The notes: generated by a model from the sequence alone, not told the origin. A DNA stretch of 64,000 nt from Clostridium sp. D33t1_170424_F3 (GCF_015667585.1 NZ_JADPEG010000015.1:27117-91116), one strand, 5' to 3'; counted from the first letter of the stretch, positions 52,091 to 62,017 are shown. Translations and numbers: made by a program.

Positions 52091-53077
52091 ATGAAAAGGG
52101 CGAAATATGTCAGAAAAAACAAAAGAAGACTGCGTACGACGGCAACGGCATTTGCCGTTTTGGCCCTGTTTGCAGTGTTCTCCGGGACTTGCCTGGGATT
52201 AAGCAAGTCTATTGAAAATACAGAGGTGGTAGGGGTTTCCCAGTCTGTTCAAAACATGCTGCATGCCGCAGCTGTCCCGACGCAGAAGCTGCCGGACCTT
52301 ACGATCCTTCCAGAAAGAAATCCTTCTTCAACGCCGGAGGAAAAGCCGCTTGAGCCGGAAGCTCCGCCTGCGCAACAGTATGATGTTCTTCCCAATGATC
52401 CCTATCCGTTGCTGTATGCAGCGAAGGTGGAGCAGGAAAAGGTCGATCCCAAAGACCGGGTTGCTTACCTGACCTTTGATGACGGCCCATCAAGCTTGAC
52501 CATCCCATTGCTGGATGTGTTGGATCAATATAATGTAAAGGCGACATTTTTTGTGGTTGGAAAGACGGATGAGGAGAGCCTCAATGCAATGAAGGAAATC
52601 GTCAAACGAGGGCACACCATTGCGGTCCACACCTATACGCATGATTACAAAAAAATATATACTTCCGTTGACGCGTATCTGGAGGATTTTGCAAAGATAC
52701 ATAAACTGATCAAAGATACGACCGGTGTGAATACGGCCTTGTACCGGTTTGCGGGAGGCAGCATCAATTCCTACAACAAGCAGACCGCAAAAGCGATTAT
52801 AGCGGAAATGAGCCGCCGTGGATATGTCTATTTTGATTGGAACGTCGATTCAGGAGACGCGACCCGGAACAATACGGAGAGCCAGATTTACAGTCATGCG
52901 GTCAACGACAGCAAGCGCTTTTCCAGGCCCGTGATCCTGTGCCATAATACGGACGCCAAGAAAGCGACGCTCAATCAGATGCCGAAGATCATAGAAGCGC
53001 TCCAGAAATCCGGATACCGGTTCGATGTCTTAAGACCGGAAACAAAACCGGTGGTCTTTCACATTCCTGAAGATTGA
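52091..53077 (+). CDS. Secreted or membrane-anchored polysaccharide deacetylase
   Basis: 328 residues. A basic N-terminus and one hydrophobic segment (about 18-40) act as signal anchor; a Pro/Glu-rich linker follows (about 75-105). The NodB domain runs from about 130 to 320: TFDDGPSS (catalytic Asp and metal Asp), VHTYTHDY (metal His pair), RFAGGS and DWNVDSGDA, and ILCHNTDAKKATL. These enzymes remove acetyl groups from peptidoglycan GlcNAc or MurNAc and confer lysozyme resistance. The last motif has CHN where many PgdA proteins have MHD or LHD. The start follows GGGAGAG. Monocistronic. Confidence 0.9.
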   Translation: MKRAKYVRKNKRRLRTTATAFAVLALFAVFSGTCLGLSKSIENTEVVGVSQSVQNMLHAAAVPTQKLPDLTILPERNPSSTPEEKPLEPEAPPAQQYDVLPNDPYPLLYAAKVEQEKVDPKDRVAYLTFDDGPSSLTIPLLDVLDQYNVKATFFVVGKTDEESLNAMKEIVKRGHTIAVHTYTHDYKKIYTSVDAYLEDFAKIHKLIKDTTGVNTALYRFAGGSINSYNKQTAKAIIAEMSRRGYVYFDWNVDSGDATRNNTESQIYSHAVNDSKRFSRPVILCHNTDAKKATLNQMPKIIEALQKSGYRFDVLRPETKPVVFHIPED

Positions 53078-53079
53078 AT

Positions 53080-53116
53080 AAAAATGCCATCCACTTAAAA
53101 GGCGGATGGCATTTTT
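53080..53116 (+). terminator. Terminator after the deacetylase gene
   Basis: AAAAATGCCATCC (53080-53092) with GGATGGCATTTTT (53104-53116); also suited to the opposite strand. Confidence 0.9.
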
Positions 53117-53167
53117 GTATTGTATGTTGGACTGAGCAGCTGCAGATGATTCCATGCGAAGGTGCAG

Positions 53168-54283
53168 TTATCCGTTCATTTTTCCGGACCGGTATTCCGC
53201 AAGGAGCAGGTCGACGATACGGCCGTAGCTTTTAATGCCGTCTTCCTGACGGTTGGCTTTTAAATAAGCGTTGTTGACCTGAGTTGCCGTTTCCGAAAGG
53301 GGACCTTCAAACTGCTTCCAGTAGGCGGAGTTGGCCTGCAGATCCAGCCGGACGCCTTCGTTCAGCGTCGACGCGATTTCCTGAGCGGCCTGCGGATCTT
53401 CTCCATAAAGTGCGTTGGACACGTAGCGGTAGGAGAGCATTTTCCCGGAATACTGGAAGTCCGGATCATCACTGGCAGCGCAGGCCAGCGTTGCGATGAA
53501 ATTCGCCTCGTCCTCGCGCATAAAGCCGTTTAGATGTGCCAGCTCGTGGCACATGGTTGCTGGTATAGCGTATGGAGGGATGTCTATATTGACGTTAGCC
53601 TCCATGGTAAAAGGAATAAAGATGCCGGTAGTATCGCAAGCGGACATCACCCGTGAGAAAAAGACGGGCTTTGGCCCGCCAAAATTGCCGCTGAGGAGCG
53701 GGTACTCCCGCCCGGCGGCGTTCATGGCGGACTGCGCGCGCCGGCTGACGGTGTGAATACCGGGCGCGTCCAGCTTCATGACTCCGGTATCGTCGGTTTT
53801 TACCTGGCTGCGAAGGGCGTTGACATCAGCAGCCAGTTTTTCACAAAGCGATTCCAGTTCTTCCACATTGGCGGGCTGAATGGATAAACCGGAGGTTTCC
53901 GCAAAGGTGTACCGGTGATAATTGATGCCGCAGGTAATGGTAAATAAAAAGAACAAGCAGGAAACGGCGCAGAGCGGTTGTATGACAAAATAAGTCATAG
54001 CCGTTTTGCGCTTTTGGTTTGCCCGTTTTACTTTTATGAATGCAAAGACCAGATAAATCAATATGGCGGGAATCAGAAGAACGGCCAGCGCTTCTGCGAT
54101 GGAAAATGGAACGAGAGAAGAGAGAAAATTTCCCCAGTAAGCCAGAATGCGGTACGGATATATGGCGTACCATTCGGCAAAGGCGGGAATTTGAATTGCC
54201 AGCATCATCAAAGCAGCGGCAGGAATCAAAAAAAGAAGCATATACCATCTGCCTGATGAACCGGTTTTTTTAGATGGAAGCAT
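53168..54283 (-). CDS. DUF3810-type membrane protein with zinc-metalloprotease motif
   Basis: 371 residues. Three hydrophobic segments near residues 14-34, 48-80 and 96-118, then a soluble domain. That domain contains MCHELAHLNGFMREDEANF: an HExxH-like zinc motif with a downstream Glu as potential third ligand, as in gluzincin peptidases. DUF3810 proteins are common in Firmicutes; their substrates are unknown. The ribosome site (AAAGGAAG) is about 14 bases from ATG 54283, somewhat far. It is convergent with the polysaccharide deacetylase gene; a cell-envelope role is possible. Confidence 0.8.
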   Translation of the reverse strand: MLPSKKTGSSGRWYMLLFLIPAAALMMLAIQIPAFAEWYAIYPYRILAYWGNFLSSLVPFSIAEALAVLLIPAILIYLVFAFIKVKRANQKRKTAMTYFVIQPLCAVSCLFFLFTITCGINYHRYTFAETSGLSIQPANVEELESLCEKLAADVNALRSQVKTDDTGVMKLDAPGIHTVSRRAQSAMNAAGREYPLLSGNFGGPKPVFFSRVMSACDTTGIFIPFTMEANVNIDIPPYAIPATMCHELAHLNGFMREDEANFIATLACAASDDPDFQYSGKMLSYRYVSNALYGEDPQAAQEIASTLNEGVRLDLQANSAYWKQFEGPLSETATQVNNAYLKANRQEDGIKSYGRIVDLLLAEYRSGKMNG

Positions 54284-54474
54284 AAGTAAAGAAGTCTTCC
54301 TTTCTGTAGCATTTTCCTAATTGTAACACAGAAAGAAGAGATGTGATACAGAAAAAAGCAAACCACTCCATTACAAAGAAAAAATGAGTCACTATGCATC
54401 GGCTAAATTTTTTGTCGATGGGACTCGATATTTCCAACTCGACATAAAAACAGGCAAAGAATGTATTATCATTT

Positions 54475-54524
54475 TTAAAGAATCTTTAACATTCTATGAA
54501 CCTGAATCTAATGAAAACTTAGCA
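54475..54524 (+). promoter_or_regulatory. Pho-box-like direct repeats ahead of the Na/Pi cotransporter
   Basis: Five hexamers at 11-base spacing: TTAAAG, TTAACA, TGAACC, CTAATG and TTAGCA, resembling the Gram-positive PhoP consensus of TTAACA-like repeats separated by five bases. The match weakens in the third and fourth units, and no clean -10 box follows, so this is a candidate only. Confidence 0.35.
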
Positions 54525-54556
54525 ACTAAATAAGAATGATTGGTAGGATGGCTCAG

Positions 54557-56206
54557 ATGACAATTGAAAATATCATGATGCTTTTATGTGGTTTGGGGCT
54601 CTTTTTGTATGGCATGAAGCTGATGGGCGAAGGTCTGGAACTCACGGCGGGTTCCCGGCTGAAAAGTATGATTGAGAGGCTTACAACCAATAAGTACATG
54701 GGTGCGCTGATCGGTTTGGCGGTTACGGCGGTGATTCAAAGCTCCTCCGCCACCACGGTAATGGTGGTTGGCTTTGTGAACGCGGGGCTGATGAATCTGG
54801 CGCAGGCAGTGGGCGTGATTATGGGCGCCAATATCGGTACTACGGTCACCGGCCTGATGATTGCAATTAAGCTGAACAGCTTGGCGCCGATTGCCATTTT
54901 CCTGGGCGTCATCATGATGATGTTTTGCAAAAAAACCAATCATAAGCATGTTGGCCAGATTATCTGCGGCTTTGGCATCCTGTTTTTCGGCATGACTGTG
55001 ATGAGCACGGCGATGGAACCGCTGAGCGAATCTGAATTCTTCCGCAACCTGTTTATCCAGCTGCAGAATCCGCTGCTGGGACTGCTGGTGGGTTTGGCGT
55101 TCACGGCTTTAATCCAGAGTTCTTCTGCGTCTCTCGGCGTTTTGCAGGCGTTGGCGGCGTCCGGGGCGATTACGCTGAATTCCGCGGTTTATGTGATTTA
55201 CGGGCAGAATATCGGTACCTGCGTGACGGCGATCCTGGCCTGTGCGGGTGCGACAAAGACCGCGAAGCGCACAGCGACCGTTCATCTGCTTTTTAATGTG
55301 ATCGGCGCGACGATGTTTACCTTGCTGACCATGTGGACGCCGTTTGTTGATTTGGTGCAAACGATGGCGCCGGGCAACATCCTGATGCAGATTTCTATTG
55401 TGCATATTTTCTTCAACGTGGTGACGACCGCCATCCTCCTGCCGCTGAGCAGATATCTGGTCGATCTGGCCTGCAAGGTTATTCCGGGCGAAGACCGCCA
55501 GCAGGAGGCGCTGCACTTGGAGTACCTGGACCAGCGTATCCTGAACACCCCTCCGATCGCGGTTGCACAGGTAATCAAAGAGGTGGAGCGTATGGCCCGT
55601 CTGGCGCGCACCAATTTTCTCAACAGCATGGACGCACTGTTTCAGAAAGACGAGGCGAAGCTCAAAGAAATTGAAGAAAACGAAGTTGTACTGAACTTCT
55701 TGAATCAGAAGATAACGGAATATCTGGTGCAGATCAACGGCCTTGATTTGCAGGACCCGGACCGCCAGGTCATCGGCGCGCTGTTCCATGTTGTCAGTGA
55801 TTTTGAACGCGTGGGAGATCACAGTACAAATATCGGTGAGATGGCGCAGATTGTAATCAATGGGAAGGCGAATCTGAGTGAAACAGCTACCCAGGAGCTG
55901 GAGCATATGCAGCAGCTGGTCATCACCATTTTTGACGATTCAGTCCGCCTGTTTTTAAACGGCGGAAGAAATACAGAACTGGCATTCCAGGTAAACCGAA
56001 TTGAAGAAACGATCGATTCGGAGACGGATCGTTTAAAAGATAATCATATTCAGCGCTTGAACAATGGGACCTGTACGCCGCAGTCCGGCGCAGTCTATAA
56101 CGATATGCTCATGAATCTGGAGCGAATCGCAGACCATGCGACCAATATTGCGTTCTCCACAGAGAGCATTCCGAATCTGCCGGCTAAAGGACTGGTGAGC
56201 GCCTAA
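54557..56206 (+). CDS. Na/Pi cotransporter with C-terminal PhoU-like domain
   Basis: 549 residues. Two inverted membrane repeats (about 1-310) each carry the hallmark Q-S-S-S-A motif: VTAVIQSSSATTVMVVGF and FTALIQSSSASLGVLQAL, with GANIGTTVTG and GQNIGTCVTA. The C-terminal ~220 residues are helical, PhoU-like (SDFERVGDHSTNIGEMAQ and MNLERIADHATNIAFS). Sodium-driven phosphate uptake with a built-in regulatory domain is expected. The start is uncertain: ATG 54536, 54548 and 54557 are in frame; 54557 fits the family start MTIEN and follows AGGATGG. Confidence 0.9.
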   Translation: MTIENIMMLLCGLGLFLYGMKLMGEGLELTAGSRLKSMIERLTTNKYMGALIGLAVTAVIQSSSATTVMVVGFVNAGLMNLAQAVGVIMGANIGTTVTGLMIAIKLNSLAPIAIFLGVIMMMFCKKTNHKHVGQIICGFGILFFGMTVMSTAMEPLSESEFFRNLFIQLQNPLLGLLVGLAFTALIQSSSASLGVLQALAASGAITLNSAVYVIYGQNIGTCVTAILACAGATKTAKRTATVHLLFNVIGATMFTLLTMWTPFVDLVQTMAPGNILMQISIVHIFFNVVTTAILLPLSRYLVDLACKVIPGEDRQQEALHLEYLDQRILNTPPIAVAQVIKEVERMARLARTNFLNSMDALFQKDEAKLKEIEENEVVLNFLNQKITEYLVQINGLDLQDPDRQVIGALFHVVSDFERVGDHSTNIGEMAQIVINGKANLSETATQELEHMQQLVITIFDDSVRLFLNGGRNTELAFQVNRIEETIDSETDRLKDNHIQRLNNGTCTPQSGAVYNDMLMNLERIADHATNIAFSTESIPNLPAKGLVSA

Positions 56207-56209
56207 AAG

Positions 56210-56247
56210 AAAACAGGGCTTTCTGCTTGGAACAGAAGCCCTGTTTT
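56210..56247 (+). terminator. Terminator after the Na/Pi cotransporter
   Basis: AAAACAGGGCT (56210-56220) with AGCCCTGTTTT (56237-56247), extended T-run. Confidence 0.9.
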
Positions 56248-56272
56248 TTAAGTGTAAACGGTACGCTACCCG

Positions 56273-56301
56273 TTGCTATAAAGAAATAAAAATGGTACAA
56301 T
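56273..56301 (+). promoter_or_regulatory. Promoter of the LURP-one-like gene
   Basis: TTGCTA (56273-56278), 17-base spacer, TACAAT (56296-56301). Confidence 0.65.
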
Positions 56302-56350
56302 ACTATTCTACAAAAAAGCGGCTGCACGGAGCAAAAAGGAGACGGCTTTT

Positions 56351-56845
56351 ATGAAATGGTATATGAAACAGGAGACAGGGGCAGGAAAAGACCTCTTTAC
56401 CGTTTATGACGCCTGCTGCGATCCGGTTTACCGCCTGACGGGAGAGCTGCAGACCCTTGGGGGGAAGGTCCGTCTATGTGATGAGGGAAACCGTGAGCTC
56501 GCCAGAATCACACATATGGGGTTGGCGGGCATCTCCCGTTATACAATTTTGATAGGGGAAAAAGAATGTGCCCGTGTTTTGCAGAATCTGGCGTCCAGCA
56601 AAACGCCTTACCGGATCAGGGGGATCGACTGGCGTTTGCGTGGCGACGTTTCCATGCGTTCCTTTGATGTTGTAGACGCAGATGATGCCGTTGTAATGTC
56701 GCACGGGCGTTGCTGGGAAGCCTGCGGCGAATCCTTTGCGATCGACGTTGAAAATGCGGCAGACGATCTGCTGTGTATCTGCATCGCCGCGGTCATCGAC
56801 AGCAGCGCGCTGGCGGGTGCGGCGGTCGCGCTGCCGGTCAGTTGA
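56351..56845 (+). CDS. LURP-one-related (tubby-like) protein
   Basis: 164 residues, beta-rich with the pattern KDLFTVYDACCDPVYRLTGE, LARITHMGLAGISRYTILIG, and a final hydrophobic helix (LLCICIAAVIDSSAL), as in the YxjI/LURP-one-related family whose fold resembles the tubby C-terminal domain. Biochemical function is unknown; phospholipid binding has been proposed for the fold. The ribosome site is AAAAGGAGA upstream of ATG 56351. Single gene. Confidence 0.75.
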   Translation: MKWYMKQETGAGKDLFTVYDACCDPVYRLTGELQTLGGKVRLCDEGNRELARITHMGLAGISRYTILIGEKECARVLQNLASSKTPYRIRGIDWRLRGDVSMRSFDVVDADDAVVMSHGRCWEACGESFAIDVENAADDLLCICIAAVIDSSALAGAAVALPVS

Positions 56846-56851
56846 AACCCA

Positions 56852-56880
56852 TTGACAAAAAAGGCTTGAAATGGCATACT
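56852..56880 (+). promoter_or_regulatory. Promoter of valS
   Basis: TTGACA (56852-56857), 17-base spacer, CATACT (56875-56880). The leader up to 56974 shows no T-box features. Confidence 0.65.
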
Positions 56881-56974
56881 ATAAAAAGTTATTTTAAAAA
56901 GAAAATGGTCGAAAACGTTGTGCCGTATATTGCAATATGCGTCATGACGATTTGCTTATTTAGGGGGAAAATCG

Positions 56975-59599
56975 ATGAGCAGGGAACTGGCAAAGACCTA
57001 CGACCCGCAGGAAGTGGAAGACCGTATCTATGATTTTTGGCTGAACGGCGGATATTTCCATGCGGAAGTTGATCCGGATAAAAAACCGTATACCATAGTC
57101 ATTCCACCGCCCAACATCACAGGACAGCTTCATATGGGCCACGCCATGGATGAGACGCTGCAGGATATTCTGATCCGCTGGAGAAGAATGCAGGGCTATT
57201 CCGCGCTGTGGCTGCCCGGTACGGATCATGCATCCATTGCGACGGAGGCAAAAATTGTTGAGGCGATGCGGCAGGAAGGGATCAGCAAAGACGACCTGGG
57301 CCGTGAAAAATTCCTGGAGCGCGCATGGGCCTGGAAAGAAAAGTACGGCGGGCGCATTGTGGAGCAGCTGAAAAAGCTGGGCAGTTCCTGCGACTGGGAG
57401 CGCGAACGGTTCACGATGGACGAAGGCTGCAACGAAGCGGTGCGCGAAGTATTTGTCCGCCTGTATGAAAAGGGATTGATCTACCGTGGCGAGCGCATTA
57501 TCAACTGGTGCCCGCACTGTAAGACGTCCATCTCCGACGCGGAAGTGGAGTTTGCGGAGAAAGACGGCAACTTCTGGCATCTGCGTTATCCGCTCAAAGA
57601 CGGCGCCGGCTATGTGGAGCTGGCAACCACGCGCCCGGAGACAATGCTGGGCGATACCGCCGTGGCGGTTCATCCGGACGACGAACGCTACAAAGCCCTG
57701 ATTGGCAAGACGCTGATTCTGCCGCTGGTGGACCGTGAAATTCCTGTGGTGGCGGATACCTACGTGGAACAGGATTTTGGAACCGGTGTCGTAAAGATTA
57801 CACCCGCGCACGACCCGAATGATTTCGAGGTGGGTTTGCGCCATCATTTGGAAGTCATCAACGTGATGAACGACGACGGCAGCATCAACGAAAACGGCGG
57901 CAAATACGCCGGCCTCTCCGGCCTGGATGCACGCAAGCAGATCGTAAAGGATCTGGAGGAGCAGGGATTCCTGGTGCGTGTCGAGCCGATCAAACACAAC
58001 GTCGGTTCCTGCTATCGCTGCCATACGGTGGTGGAGCCCCGTGTTTCCAAGCAGTGGTTTGTAAAGATGGACCCGCTTGCAAAACCGGCTATTGAATGTG
58101 TGCGTGACGGACGCGTCAAATTTATTCCGGAGCGCATGGAAAAAATCTATTATAACTGGATGGAAAACATTAAGGATTGGTGCATTTCCCGCCAGCTTTG
58201 GTGGGGACACCGCATCCCGGCGTGGTACTGTGAGGAATGCGGCGAAACGATTGTCGCGAAGGATGCGCCGCACGCCTGCTCGAAATGCGGTTCCTCCAAT
58301 CTTCGCCAGGACGAAGATACGCTGGATACCTGGTTCTCATCCGCTCTGTGGCCGTTCTCCACGCTCGGCTGGCCGGAGCAGACGGAGGATTTAAAATATT
58401 TCTATCCCACGAATACACTGGTCACCGGATACGACATTATTTTCTTCTGGGTAGCCCGTATGATTTTCTCCGGAATGGAGCATATGGAAGAGCCGCCGTT
58501 TAACACGGTGTTCATCCATGGCCTGATCCGTGACGCGCAGGGACGCAAGATGAGCAAATCCCTTGGCAACGGTATCGATCCGTTGGAGGTGATTGCGCAG
58601 TATGGCGCGGATGCGCTGCGCTTTACGCTGGTTACAGGCAACAGCCCCGGAAACGATTTGCGGTTCTCCCAGGAGAAGGTGGAGGCCAGCCGCAACTTTG
58701 CCAATAAGATTTGGAACGCCTCCCGTTTTATTCTGATGAACATCGACGGCCACGACGTAAAGAACGAGCTGCCGGCGGAGCTTGCCCTGGAGGATCAGTG
58801 GATTGTTCACGAGTTTAACCAGGTGGTCAAATCGGTCACCGATAACCTGGAGCATTTTGAGCTCGGAATCGCCGTACAGAAGCTTTATGATTTCCTGTGG
58901 GACGAGCTTTGCGACTGGTATATTGAAATTGCGAAGATTCGTCTTCAGTCCAGCGACGAAGCAACCGCACAGGCGGTGCGTCAGGTGTTGGTCTGGGTCA
59001 TGACGGGCACGTTGAAATTGCTGCATCCGTTTATGCCGTATATCACAGAGGAAATCTGGCAGACGCTGCCGCACGAGGGCGAGGCCATCATGGTTTCTCA
59101 GTGGCCGGAATTTGAGGAGACGCACTGCTTTGCGAACGCGGCCAATGACATGGAGAGCATTATGAGCGTGATTCGCTCTGTGCGCAACCGCCGTTCCGAA
59201 ATGAACGTGCCGCCGTCCCGCAAAACGCACCTGTATATCGAAACGGCAAAGGAACAGACCTTCCAAAACGGCGCGGCAATGATCGAGCGCCTTGCGTTTG
59301 CCAACGGTGTGGAGGTTGGCCCCTCTTATGCGATCGATGGCGCGGTGACCATTGTTACCAGCGATGCCAAGACGTATATTCCGATGGACGAGCTGGTAGA
59401 TAAAAAAGCGGAGCTCGCGCGTTTGACCAAAGAGCTGGAGTCTGCGGAAAAACAGTACGCGACGACACAGCAAAAGCTGAATAATGAAAAATTCATGTCC
59501 AAGGCTCCGGAAAATGTTGTGGACGGCGTGCGTCAGAATGCCGCCAAATTGCAGGAGCGTATAAAGCTGATTCAATCCAGTATTGAAGCCCTGTCGTGA
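56975..59599 (+). CDS. valS: Valyl-tRNA synthetase
   Basis: 874 residues, class I synthetase that charges tRNA-Val and edits misactivated threonine. The HIGH-type motif is [11 protein letters not shown] with PPPNITG before it. The editing domain spans about 190-340 ([19 protein letters not shown]). [14 protein letters not shown] is the second signature. CEECG...CSKCGSSN in the insertion gives a zinc site. The C-terminal coiled-coil arm (about 810-874, [20 protein letters not shown]) is complete. The start follows AGGGGG. Confidence 0.97.
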   Translation: MSRELAKTYDPQEVEDRIYDFWLNGGYFHAEVDPDKKPYTIVIPPPNITGQLHMGHAMDETLQDILIRWRRMQGYSALWLPGTDHASIATEAKIVEAMRQEGISKDDLGREKFLERAWAWKEKYGGRIVEQLKKLGSSCDWERERFTMDEGCNEAVREVFVRLYEKGLIYRGERIINWCPHCKTSISDAEVEFAEKDGNFWHLRYPLKDGAGYVELATTRPETMLGDTAVAVHPDDERYKALIGKTLILPLVDREIPVVADTYVEQDFGTGVVKITPAHDPNDFEVGLRHHLEVINVMNDDGSINENGGKYAGLSGLDARKQIVKDLEEQGFLVRVEPIKHNVGSCYRCHTVVEPRVSKQWFVKMDPLAKPAIECVRDGRVKFIPERMEKIYYNWMENIKDWCISRQLWWGHRIPAWYCEECGETIVAKDAPHACSKCGSSNLRQDEDTLDTWFSSALWPFSTLGWPEQTEDLKYFYPTNTLVTGYDIIFFWVARMIFSGMEHMEEPPFNTVFIHGLIRDAQGRKMSKSLGNGIDPLEVIAQYGADALRFTLVTGNSPGNDLRFSQEKVEASRNFANKIWNASRFILMNIDGHDVKNELPAELALEDQWIVHEFNQVVKSVTDNLEHFELGIAVQKLYDFLWDELCDWYIEIAKIRLQSSDEATAQAVRQVLVWVMTGTLKLLHPFMPYITEEIWQTLPHEGEAIMVSQWPEFEETHCFANAANDMESIMSVIRSVRNRRSEMNVPPSRKTHLYIETAKEQTFQNGAAMIERLAFANGVEVGPSYAIDGAVTIVTSDAKTYIPMDELVDKKAELARLTKELESAEKQYATTQQKLNNEKFMSKAPENVVDGVRQNAAKLQERIKLIQSSIEALS

Positions 59600-59670
59600 G
59601 TCCAGGATGGATAAAAATAGTGGATATCCCGCAATACACGTTTTGAACAGTATATTGGCAGGATAAGAGG

Positions 59671-59697
59671 GATTCCCCCGCCTTTGGCGGGGGAATC
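59671..59697 (+). terminator. Strong GC hairpin between valS and folC
   Basis: GATTCCCCCGCC-TTT-GGCGGGGGAATC, perfect 12-bp stem without a T-run next to it. It may be an atypical terminator or an mRNA stability element. Confidence 0.5.
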
Positions 59698-59790
59698 ATC
59701 AAATTCAGCCAGTTTTTTGTATTCTGTTAATTGTGTGATAGTCCCTTTTTGTGAATGGAAAACAATGAATTTAGAATGCAGGTGACAAAA

Positions 59791-61083
59791 ATGACCTATG
59801 AACAGGCGATTGAAACGATCAATTCTCTGCTCCGCTTTGGGATGAAACCAGGCTTGGAGCGGATGCAGAAGCTGCTGCATTTGCTGGGGAATCCGCAGGA
59901 TCGGTTAAAATTTATCCATGTAGCAGGGACGAACGGCAAAGGCTCCACCTGTTCCCTGATCACGTCGGTGCTGGAGCAAGCGGGCTACCGCACCGGGCTT
60001 TTTACTTCCCCATACGTCAGCGATTTCTGTGAGCGCATCCGGATTGGGACGCAGATGATACCGCACGACGAGCTGGCGGCGTTGGTGGAAGAAACTTATC
60101 CGGTTGTGCAGGAGATGGACCGGCATGGGGACGTCATTACCGAATTTGAATTTATCACCGCGCTTGCTTTGCAGTGGTACGCAAAACGGGAATGCGAGCT
60201 GGTGGTGCTGGAGGTAGGGCTCGGCGGCCGGCTGGATGCCACCAATGTGATCGGTACGCCGCTTGTTTCGGTTATCACGTCGATCTCCCTTGACCATACC
60301 GCGATCCTGGGAGATACAGTGGAACAAATTGCCGCGGAAAAAGCAGGAATTATCAAGCCGTATGGGATTACAGTCACCTATCCGGAACAGGCGCCCGACG
60401 CACTGAAAGTCATCCAGTGGACAGCGGCAAATCAGCACAACCAGTTTATCGAAGCAGACAGCTCTGTCCTGACCAAGATATCCGGAGACCTGCATGGGAC
60501 AAAATTGCGGTATCGGGATATGGAGCTGCATCTGCCGCTGGTGGGGGATCATCAGATAAAAAATGCGGTAACGGCTTTGGCCGCACTCTCGGTGCTGATC
60601 AGACGGGGATACCGGATACCGGATGAGGCAATTAAACAGGGCTTTGCTTCGGTTCGGTTTCCCGCCCGTCTGGAGCTTTTGAGCGAGCAGCCGTTGGTGC
60701 TTCTGGATGGGGCGCACAATCCGGATGGAACCCGGACACTGGCAAATGCGATCCGGATGTATCTTGGGGGGCGCAGAATCGTTGCCCTGATGGGGATGCT
60801 TGCCGATAAAGACGTATATACAGCGGCGGAAAACCTGGACGGCCTGTTCGATCTGGTTGTAACGCTGGCGCCGGACAATCCGCGCGCGATGCCGGCGGAT
60901 GAGCTGGCGGAGCTGTGGCAGGTCCGCGGTGTTGAAGCGCGGGCGGCACACCGTGTACAGGAAGCATTGCAGCAGGCGTTCGCTTCTCTGCAAGAAGACG
61001 ATGTGCTGGTGATCTGCGGTTCTCTCTATCTGGCGGGGGACGTTCGCGCCGCCGCGTTAGATATTTTGAAAAAGATGGAATAA
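59791..61083 (+). CDS. folC: Folylpolyglutamate synthase/dihydrofolate synthase
   Basis: 430 residues, Mur-ligase fold: ATP-binding AGTNGKGSTCSLI near residues 45-57, FTSPYVSDFCERIRI, EVGLGGRLDATNVI, and DGAHNPDGTRTLANAI before the C-terminal domain. It adds glutamates to folates, which also serve as acceptor in the glycine cleavage system. Start 59791 (MTYEQAIETINSLLRFG) matches the family start and follows CAGGTGA; a start at 59755 is possible but has no ribosome site. Confidence 0.93.
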   Translation: MTYEQAIETINSLLRFGMKPGLERMQKLLHLLGNPQDRLKFIHVAGTNGKGSTCSLITSVLEQAGYRTGLFTSPYVSDFCERIRIGTQMIPHDELAALVEETYPVVQEMDRHGDVITEFEFITALALQWYAKRECELVVLEVGLGGRLDATNVIGTPLVSVITSISLDHTAILGDTVEQIAAEKAGIIKPYGITVTYPEQAPDALKVIQWTAANQHNQFIEADSSVLTKISGDLHGTKLRYRDMELHLPLVGDHQIKNAVTALAALSVLIRRGYRIPDEAIKQGFASVRFPARLELLSEQPLVLLDGAHNPDGTRTLANAIRMYLGGRRIVALMGMLADKDVYTAAENLDGLFDLVVTLAPDNPRAMPADELAELWQVRGVEARAAHRVQEALQQAFASLQEDDVLVICGSLYLAGDVRAAALDILKKME

Positions 61084-61122
61084 AAATCAGCTTGTCCGCA
61101 GATTTCGAGTGAAATTGCATAT

Positions 61123-61160
61123 GAAAACCCTTATCTTTATAGATAAGGGTTTCTTTTCAT
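61123..61160 (+). terminator. Terminator after folC
   Basis: AAACCCTTATCT-TTAT-AGATAAGGGTTT followed by CTTTTC. Confidence 0.88.
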
Positions 61161-61178
61161 TCATTTTAAAAGATCGGG

Positions 61179-61184
61179 TATAAT
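61179..61184 (+). promoter_or_regulatory. Candidate -10 box of the spoIIA operon
   Basis: TATAAT with only a weak -35 (TTCATT, 17 bases upstream). I could not find a convincing sigma-H site (AGGAwww and GAAT), although this operon is sigma-H-driven in Bacillus. Confidence 0.4.
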
Positions 61185-61251
61185 GTGAACTCCTTTGGGA
61201 ACCCTATTCTATCAATCATGATCGGGAATTTTATACATAGGAGGCAGTCAA

Positions 61252-61587
61252 ATGGGCGTCAGGCTGATACTAAAGGATGGATTTCTCACGGCAATGCTCA
61301 GTGGAGAAATCGATCACCATTCCGCACGGGAACTGCGGGAAGAAATTGACGAGACGGCAATGCGGACCAAGCCCCAGATGCTGACCATGGATTTTTCCAA
61401 TGTGCAGTTTATGGACAGCTCCGGGGTTGGATTGATTATGGGAAGATATAAACTGGTGCAGCTGTGGGGCGGCGCGGTGAGTATTGCAAACCTTCCGCCA
61501 AAGCTGGAGAAGTTGATCTCCCTCTCCGGCCTTCGGGAACTGTGTACTATCGTAAAGGATGTGAAAAGTGATGAAAGTGAAGAATGA
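61252..61587 (+). CDS. spoIIAA: Anti-sigma F factor antagonist
   Basis: 111 residues, STAS domain. The phosphorylated serine is in MDFSNVQFMDSSGVGLIMGR. When dephosphorylated it binds SpoIIAB and releases sigma F in the forespore. AGGAGG lies upstream of ATG 61252. It is followed by, and overlaps, spoIIAB. Confidence 0.96.
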   Translation: MGVRLILKDGFLTAMLSGEIDHHSARELREEIDETAMRTKPQMLTMDFSNVQFMDSSGVGLIMGRYKLVQLWGGAVSIANLPPKLEKLISLSGLRELCTIVKDVKSDESEE

Positions 61588-62017
61588 AATGAGCGTATCT
61601 TTCCCCAGCAATTCAGCAAATGAATCCTTTGGCCGCGCGGTCGTGTCGGCGTTTGCCGCACAGCTGGATCCGACTATCGATGAGTTGAGCGATATCAAAA
61701 CAGCGGTTTCAGAGGCGGTTACCAATTGTATCGTACATGCGTATCGCAACGCAATCGGAATGATTTACATAAATGCAAAATATGATGAGAAGGGAACGCT
61801 GCAAATCCGCATTCGTGACAAGGGCTGCGGTATTGAAGACGTGGAGCAGGCGATGCAGCCCCTGTATACAACTGCGGAGGGAGAGGAGCGTGCCGGACTG
61901 GGATTTGCTGTTATGGAAAGCTTTATGGACAAGCTCCGGGTTACCTCTAAACCGGGCAAGGGAACGACGGTAACGATGCAAAAGAATCTTGCGCGCCGTG
62001 TGATGAAAAATGGATAG
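61571..62017 (+). CDS. spoIIAB: Anti-sigma F factor (serine kinase)
   Basis: 148 residues, GHKL-fold kinase that holds sigma F inactive and phosphorylates SpoIIAA. The N box is DIKTAVSEAVTNCIVHAYRN; the G1 box is RDKGCGIEDVEQAMQPLYTT; the G2 region is EERAGLGFAVMESFMDKL. The chosen start (MKVKNEMSVSF) fits the family; a GTG at 61568 is equally well spaced from AGGA. It overlaps spoIIAA by 17 bases and sigF by 8. Confidence 0.96.
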   Translation: MKVKNEMSVSFPSNSANESFGRAVVSAFAAQLDPTIDELSDIKTAVSEAVTNCIVHAYRNAIGMIYINAKYDEKGTLQIRIRDKGCGIEDVEQAMQPLYTTAEGEERAGLGFAVMESFMDKLRVTSKPGKGTTVTMQKNLARRVMKNG

